In this document: positions 7,272 to 12,165 of the stretch, one piece after another
Position numbering within the stretch: the stretch's first letter is position 1
Layout: every line of letters starts with the position of its first letter
Assembly: GCA_030618675.1 (NCBI GenBank)
Contig: JAUXCV010000027.1
Coordinates: 1 to 12,165, forward strand
Direction: 5' to 3'
Source of the DNA: Acidimicrobiia bacterium
GTDB lineage: Bacteria; Actinomycetota; Acidimicrobiia; Spongiisociales; UBA5794
Length of the DNA: 12,165 nucleotides
Program-made: the position numbers and the translations under genes
The notes under the pieces: generated by a model
Told to the model about the DNA's origin: nothing
Database searches by the model: none
Seen by the model: only the letters and a program-made list of their open reading frames with translations

Positions 7272-7316
7272 CGAATACCGACTACTGACTACTGACTACA
7301 TCCAGCTTCGCTGGAT
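7272..7316 (-). repeat. Stop-hairpin-heptamer element at HdeD gene 3' end
   Basis: Read on the minus strand, the TGA stop of the HdeD gene runs into a perfect 7-bp hairpin (ATCCAGC, loop GAA, GCTGGAT; 7300-7316). Heptamers GTAGTCA, GTAGTCA, GTAGTCG and GTATTCG then follow (7299 down to 7272). The A of the stop codon is the first base of the stem. The same layout with an identical stem lies at 7893-7944 after the neighbouring gene. No U-tract follows, so it is not a classic intrinsic terminator. Confidence 0.8.
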
Positions 7317-7846
7317 CACCCCTTCTTCATCTCGAAGCCGGCCGTGATCTGCATGACGCCGACGACGAAGAAGAAGATCCCGGCGACGATCGCGAGAACC
7401 GTGACCGTTGCCGCAGGCCACAGCAGCAGGACGGCGCCCGCGCCGATTGCAGCAAGTCCGCCGAAGATGACCCATCCGCGCGAGGGCATGTCACCGTCTG
7501 TCACGCCTCGGAACACGTCGATGATCCCGCTGATGATCCAGAAGATCGCCGCAACGAGGGCGATGATCCCGATGGTCTCAGCCGGGTTCCTCATAACGAC
7601 GATTCCTAGCACCACACCGACGACGCCGACGATCAGAATGACCCATCGCCCGTCCGCCTTGCCGCCGAAAAGCGCCATCACAACTCGGAGGACTCCGAAG
7701 AAGAGCATCCAGATACCGATGAGCCAACCGACGACGCTGAGTGTCTTGCCGGGCCAGAACACCAACGCCGCACCGACGAACAAGCTGAACAGTCCGGAGA
7801 CCAGGAACAGCCACCAGTAGGCCTTCATCTCTTTGTAATCAAACAT
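7316..7846 (-). CDS. HdeD/DUF308-family membrane protein
   Basis: This 176-residue inner-membrane protein has six predicted helices at about 11-31, 35-58, 67-85, 91-113, 124-143 and 147-169. It is built from three related two-helix repeats: each has a small-residue helix ending in a WPG/RNPAE/WPAA turn, then a helix ending in a G-(V/I)-hydrophobic run (GVLRVVMAL, GIIDVFRGV, GVMQITAGF). This is the DUF308 repeat seen in HdeD, an acid-stress protein of enterobacteria. Homologues elsewhere have no settled role. The ATG at 7846 was chosen because the protein starts in the usual MFDYKEMKAYWW way and GGGAG lies about 10 nt upstream. A longer frame back to 8104 would overlap the upstream gene. The stop codon is embedded in a hairpin-plus-heptamer element. 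Confidence 0.87.
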   Translation of the reverse strand: MFDYKEMKAYWWLFLVSGLFSLFVGAALVFWPGKTLSVVGWLIGIWMLFFGVLRVVMALFGGKADGRWVILIVGVVGVVLGIVVMRNPAETIGIIALVAAIFWIISGIIDVFRGVTDGDMPSRGWVIFGGLAAIGAGAVLLLWPAATVTVLAIVAGIFFFVVGVMQITAGFEMKKG

Positions 7847-7892
7847 GAACGAGCAACTCCCTTGTCGGATCGTTGAGGTGATGCTACCCATG

Positions 7893-7944
7893 TCAGTACT
7901 GGGTACCGAGTACTGACTACTGACTACATCCAGCGGAGCTGGAT
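7893..7944 (-). repeat. Stop-hairpin-heptamer element at 3' end of acidic-protein gene
   Basis: On the minus strand the TGA (7944-7946) runs into the hairpin ATCCAGC, loop TCC, GCTGGAT (7928-7944). Five heptamers follow: GTAGTCA, GTAGTCA, GTACTCG, GTACCCA and GTACTGA (7927 down to 7893). Stem sequence, orientation and position are the same as at 7272-7316; only the loop differs (TCC against GAA). TACCCA and TGGGTA arms around the last units (7886-7906) could form a second, weaker hairpin. Confidence 0.8.
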
Positions 7945-8600
7945 CAGGCCACGATCGTCTCGCCGTCTTGTTGCTGAACGACGAATGCGACGACGAACGA
8001 ATCCCGACGCGGCCAACCGCCGAGGTGGTCGAGTGCTGTGGCGTTGGCGTGCGAGCAGAACTCGGCAGCCGACATGATCGATTGGGGGCGCACCACGAGT
8101 TCAAGGCCCGGGCGGGCCTTCAACTCGCCGGAGATGAAGTCGAAGCCTTCCATCTCGATGACGGCGAGTCGCAGTTCGTCACAGCGGCGAACGAAGCGAT
8201 CAGCGACGTCCCTCGGAAAGAACCCCTCGCCGTCCTCCGACCGGAAGACGGCCAGCGGGTCGAACTCGGAGAGGAGTTCAACCGTGGAAGGATCCTCCTC
8301 CGACCAATCGTCCTCGGCTTCCTCTCGCTTCGCTTGGACCCGACCACCGCCCAGTTGAATGAGGCCCTCAACCTGATCGAACGCCAGGGGATCAACGATG
8401 CGCTCGGCCATTTCCAGAGCCCTGAAGAGGTCCCGCATTTCGAGGTCGTGGACGTCATCGTCTCCGGCCGGGTAGATCTGAACGATCGACGACGAGCCGT
8501 CCCAGAAGACCATCCCGACGAACTCGTTCTCCATCCAGAGCTCAACGACAGGTTCGTCGAAGTCCTCTCGTTCGGTCTCGACGATGCGGATAGGGATCAT
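7944..8600 (-). CDS. Acidic protein of unknown function
   Basis: I do not recognise this 218-residue protein. It is strongly acidic and cytoplasmic, with no signal peptide or membrane helix. An N-terminal part (1-75) looks like a small beta-rich domain (VVELWMENEFVGMVFWDG, then SSSIVQIYPAGDDD) followed by a helix. A charged linker spans about 88-105. A second domain (about 108-218) contains DRFVRRCDELRLAVIEMEGF and ends in strands such as SFVVAFVVQQQDGE. No catalytic motif stands out. The ATG at 8600 has GGAG close upstream (about 6 nt), and that GGAG is part of a possible hairpin. It lies 39 bp after the DUF427 gene on the same strand and 97 bp before the HdeD gene, so the three may be co-transcribed. 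Long open frame, plausible start and codon bias make the gene real. Confidence 0.75.
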   Translation of the reverse strand: MIPIRIVETEREDFDEPVVELWMENEFVGMVFWDGSSSIVQIYPAGDDDVHDLEMRDLFRALEMAERIVDPLAFDQVEGLIQLGGGRVQAKREEAEDDWSEEDPSTVELLSEFDPLAVFRSEDGEGFFPRDVADRFVRRCDELRLAVIEMEGFDFISGELKARPGLELVVRPQSIMSAAEFCSHANATALDHLGGWPRRDSFVVAFVVQQQDGETIVA

Positions 8601-8602
8601 GG

Positions 8603-8622
8603 GACTCCGTGTTCGGGGAGTC
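8603..8622 (-). promoter_or_regulatory. Possible SD-sequestering hairpin
   Basis: On the minus strand GACTCC (8622-8617) can pair with GGAGTC (8608-8603) across an 8-nt loop. The second arm contains the GGAG used as ribosome site for the gene starting at 8600. Pairing would hide it unless ribosomes finishing the DUF427 gene at 8640 disrupt the fold. The stem is perfect but short (6 bp). Confidence 0.35.
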
Positions 8623-8639
8623 GCAGGATAACGCCGTGA

Positions 8640-8924
8640 TCAGGCCTCGATTCGAACGCCGCGCCAGAAGGCAACCCGTCCCTTGATGTCCTCCGCGCCC
8701 GCCTTCGGATCGGCGTAGAACCACGCCGCACCGAGGTTCGTAGCGTCGCCCACGGTCACGTCGTAGTACCCGGCTGCACCCTTCCACGGGCACCGGCTCT
8801 CTAGATCACTCGGGGCGAAGAAGTCCTCGTTGAGTGACGACCGCGGGAAGTAGTGATTCCCCTCGACCATCACGATGTCATCGCTCTCGGCGAGGACGAT
8901 TCCGTTCCACACTGCTTTCGGCAT
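8640..8924 (-). CDS. DUF427 family protein
   Basis: This is a 94-residue cytoplasmic protein of the DUF427 family (Pfam PF04248), a small all-beta fold of unknown biochemical role that is widespread in Actinomycetota and Proteobacteria. Seen: KAVWNGIVLAESDD at 3-16, the HYFPRSSL segment at 24-31, the signature CPWKGAAGYYDV at 45-56, AAWFYADPK at 66-74 and the C-terminal VAFWRGVRIE. The single domain is complete and of normal length. The start at 8924 fits the family's usual N-terminus; only a weak AAGAAG lies upstream. It is the first gene of a minus-strand run of three and is divergent from clpB across 251 bp. Confidence 0.9.
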   Translation of the reverse strand: MPKAVWNGIVLAESDDIVMVEGNHYFPRSSLNEDFFAPSDLESRCPWKGAAGYYDVTVGDATNLGAAWFYADPKAGAEDIKGRVAFWRGVRIEA

Positions 8925-9175
8925 CAGTTGGCTTCTTGATCGGTTCTCGGGATCAACAGCGGCACCGGCACTTCCATTTCCGACATGATCTTCGCAAGAT
9001 GATCACGTCACCCGCCCATAGGAGACGAATCGATATGGAATCGCTATCGGTAAGACGCCCCGTGGACACCATTTCACAGAACTTGACATGAAGCGACTCA
9101 AATTTCCTGGCATACGTGTATCATTATCGGGGTTGAGTGATCGACACACCTGGAACACGACGATCGGACCCTCTC
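8925..9175. promoter_or_regulatory. Divergent intergenic region, DUF427 / clpB
   Basis: The 251 bp hold the promoters of both genes. They contain a 13-bp perfect inverted repeat (ATCTT-CGC-AAGAT, 8988-9000), the HAIR-like site at 9082-9102, a second half-site TTGAGT at 9133-9138, and a possible -10 TATCAT at 9119-9124. An 18-codon frame with an AGGAG site starts at 9035 and ends at 9091. No heptamer repeats are present. Confidence 0.5.
9082..9102 (+). promoter_or_regulatory. HAIR-like HspR operator upstream of clpB
   Basis: CTTGACA at 9082-9088, a 7-nt spacer, then ACTCAAA at 9096-9102 match the actinobacterial HAIR consensus CTTGAGT-N7-ACTCAAG at 11 of 14 positions. The repressor HspR binds such sites upstream of dnaK and clpB in Streptomyces and Mycobacterium. 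A further half-site (GTTGAGT, 9132-9138) sits closer to the gene. Heat-inducible control of clpB is therefore likely. The location 74-94 bp before the ATG is compatible with overlap of the promoter. Confidence 0.65.
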
Positions 9176-11738
<2,563 letters not shown>

Positions 11739-11749
<11 letters not shown>

Positions 11750-11808
11750 CCGCCTCCGGCGGCGTAGTCAGTACTCAGTATTCGGTACTCCGTAGTGGTC
11801 CGTAGTCC
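11739..11808 (+). repeat. Heptamer-hairpin-heptamer element at clpB 3' end
   Basis: GTAGTCA at 11739-11745 and a partial unit lie inside the clpB frame and give the TAG stop (11747-11749). A perfect hairpin (GCCGCC, loop TCC, GGCGGC; 11749-11763) starts on the last base of the stop. Units GTAGTCA, GTACTCA, GTATTCG, GTACTCC, a 10-nt GTAGTGGTCC and GTAGTCC follow (11764-11808). The layout matches the two minus-strand elements at 7272-7316 and 7893-7944, with a different stem but the same TCC loop as the second. Confidence 0.8.
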
Positions 11809-11815
11809 GTGAACT

Positions 11816-11896
11816 GTGGCCTGTCCTGCTGGTAGCTGGTAGCTGGTGGCCGAAAGTTCAAAGCTCGAAACTCCTCTTCCTCCGCTACTCCGCTAC
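11816..11896. repeat. Mixed heptamer and octamer arrays before the padR gene
   Basis: Several short arrays follow one another: GTGGCCT and GTCCTGC (11816-11829); GTAGCTG, GTAGCTG and GTGGCCG (11832-11852); AAAGTTC, AAAGCTC and GAAACTC (11853-11873); and TCCGCTAC twice (11881-11896). The AAAGCTC class echoes GCTCAAA at 2674, and TCCGCTAC is the complement of the octamer at 7229. No gene is supported here. Confidence 0.7.
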
Positions 11897-11908
11897 TCCC
11901 AAATCCCC

Positions 11909-11937
11909 TTGACAACTCACCCAATCCATGATATTCC
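11909..11937 (+). promoter_or_regulatory. Putative padR promoter
   Basis: TTGACA (11909-11914) is a perfect -35 box. A 17-nt spacer leads to TATTCC (11932-11937), a modest -10. This leaves about 55 nt of leader before the GTG at 12000. The -10 lies inside the palindrome at 11927-11957. Confidence 0.55.
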
Positions 11938-11957
11938 TTGTTGCAAGGTATTCTATG
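11927..11957. promoter_or_regulatory. 31-bp imperfect palindrome, candidate PadR operator
   Basis: The site is centred on 11942. Its core is CCTTG-TTG-CAAGG, and its ends CAT and ATG also match; 10 of 14 base pairs per arm are symmetrical. It covers the proposed -10, so a bound dimer would block transcription. PadR-family repressors commonly bind inverted repeats in their own promoters, which makes autorepression the likely use. Confidence 0.55.
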
Positions 11958-11999
11958 AACCACCATATCTGACGTCGCAAGGGTTGGAAGGAGCAGACA

Positions 12000-12165
12000 G
12001 TGGATCACCGGTCACAACTCCTCAAGGGAGTGCTTGACATGTGCCTACTCTCGCTCATCGACGAGGAACCGAGCTATGGATACGAGATGGCCGCCAAACT
12101 GAAGGAACGTGGCGTGGAGCTTGTGAGCGATGGCAGCATCTACCCGACGCTCTCGCGACTCCAGA
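12000..12165 (+). CDS. PadR-family transcriptional regulator, N-terminal part (cut by window edge)
   Basis: Fifty-five codons of a winged-helix DNA-binding domain are visible. The segment LLKGVLDMCLLSLIDEEPSYGYEMA is helix 1 and the turn, with the family's GYE motif; DGSIYPTLSRLQ is the recognition-helix region typical of PadR proteins (usual form: GTLYPALRRLE). Members are repressors that often answer to phenolics, antibiotics or membrane stress and often sit beside the transporter they control. That downstream gene is beyond the window. The GTG at 12000 is supported by GGAAGGAG (11986-11993) with a 6-nt spacer. The effector cannot be told from this part. Confidence 0.88.
   Translation, partial: MDHRSQLLKGVLDMCLLSLIDEEPSYGYEMAAKLKERGVELVSDGSIYPTLSRLQ

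Noticed and set aside
7229..7299. CRISPR array
   Set aside because: Units are 7-8 bp, tandem without spacers, and no cas genes are present.
7300..7316. Classic Rho-independent terminator
   Set aside because: A hairpin is present but no U-tract follows; heptamers follow instead. A terminator-like role is left open under findings.
7847..8104. N-terminal extension of the HdeD gene
   Set aside because: It overlaps the acidic-protein gene, crosses a repeat array, and a good family-like start with an SD is at 7846.
8834..9091. 85-codon plus-strand frame over the DUF427 start
   Set aside because: It overlaps a confident gene on the other strand and is rich in Arg/Ser, like other shadow frames.
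9137..9175. GTG start 13 codons upstream for clpB
   Set aside because: The extra residues are not ClpB-like, and the ATG at 9176 gives the standard family N-terminus.

Overview
The window is GC-rich, gene-dense bacterial DNA that looks actinobacterial, possibly of the Acidimicrobiia type. That placement is an inference. It rests on strong C/G bias at third codon positions, several GTG starts, a leaderless-looking parA promoter, an HspR/HAIR-like site upstream of clpB, and small protein families common in Actinomycetota. No RNA genes, CRISPR array, transposase or phage genes were seen.

Layout. Positions 1-1362 (minus) hold the N-terminal half of pyruvate phosphate dikinase, cut by the window edge. 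A divergent CapA-type lipoprotein follows (1458-2609). Next is an orphan ParA/Soj-like ATPase (2755-3510), translationally coupled to a small zinc-ribbon protein (3507-3833). A FlK-like hotdog thioesterase (3899-4270, minus) faces away from a plus-strand group: a crotonase-fold protein (4330-4986), an ABHD18-like alpha/beta hydrolase (4983-5948) and a CPA1 cation:proton antiporter (5978-7207). Three minus-strand genes converge on that group: a DUF427 protein (8640-8924), an unrecognised acidic protein (7944-8600) and an HdeD/DUF308 membrane protein (7316-7846). clpB (9176-11749, plus) follows behind a HAIR-like operator. The window ends in the first 55 codons of a PadR-family regulator (12000 onward) with a palindrome over its likely -10 box.

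The most unusual content is intergenic. Four gaps at gene 3' ends (about 2610-2694, 7229-7316, 7893-7944 and 11739-11896) are built from degenerate 7-bp, and in places 8-bp, direct repeats such as GTAGTCA, GCTCATA, GTAGCTG and AGTAGCGG. At three genes (HdeD, the acidic protein and clpB) the pattern is the same in the gene's orientation: the stop codon runs into a perfect short hairpin with a 3-nt loop, then into GTAGTCA-type heptamers. The hairpin stem starts inside the stop codon in all three. At clpB the array begins inside the reading frame and supplies the last codons and the stop. The divergent (5'-5') gaps lack these repeats. This suggests a 3'-end-associated element, either a spreading short repeat or a terminator/mRNA-end structure; the sequence alone cannot decide.

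How the genes work together. PPDK is central carbon metabolism. ClpB is heat-shock protein disaggregation, probably under HspR. The thioesterase, crotonase and hydrolase may handle acyl-CoA or acyl-ester compounds, but no substrate can be named. The other genes look like housekeeping or accessory single genes.
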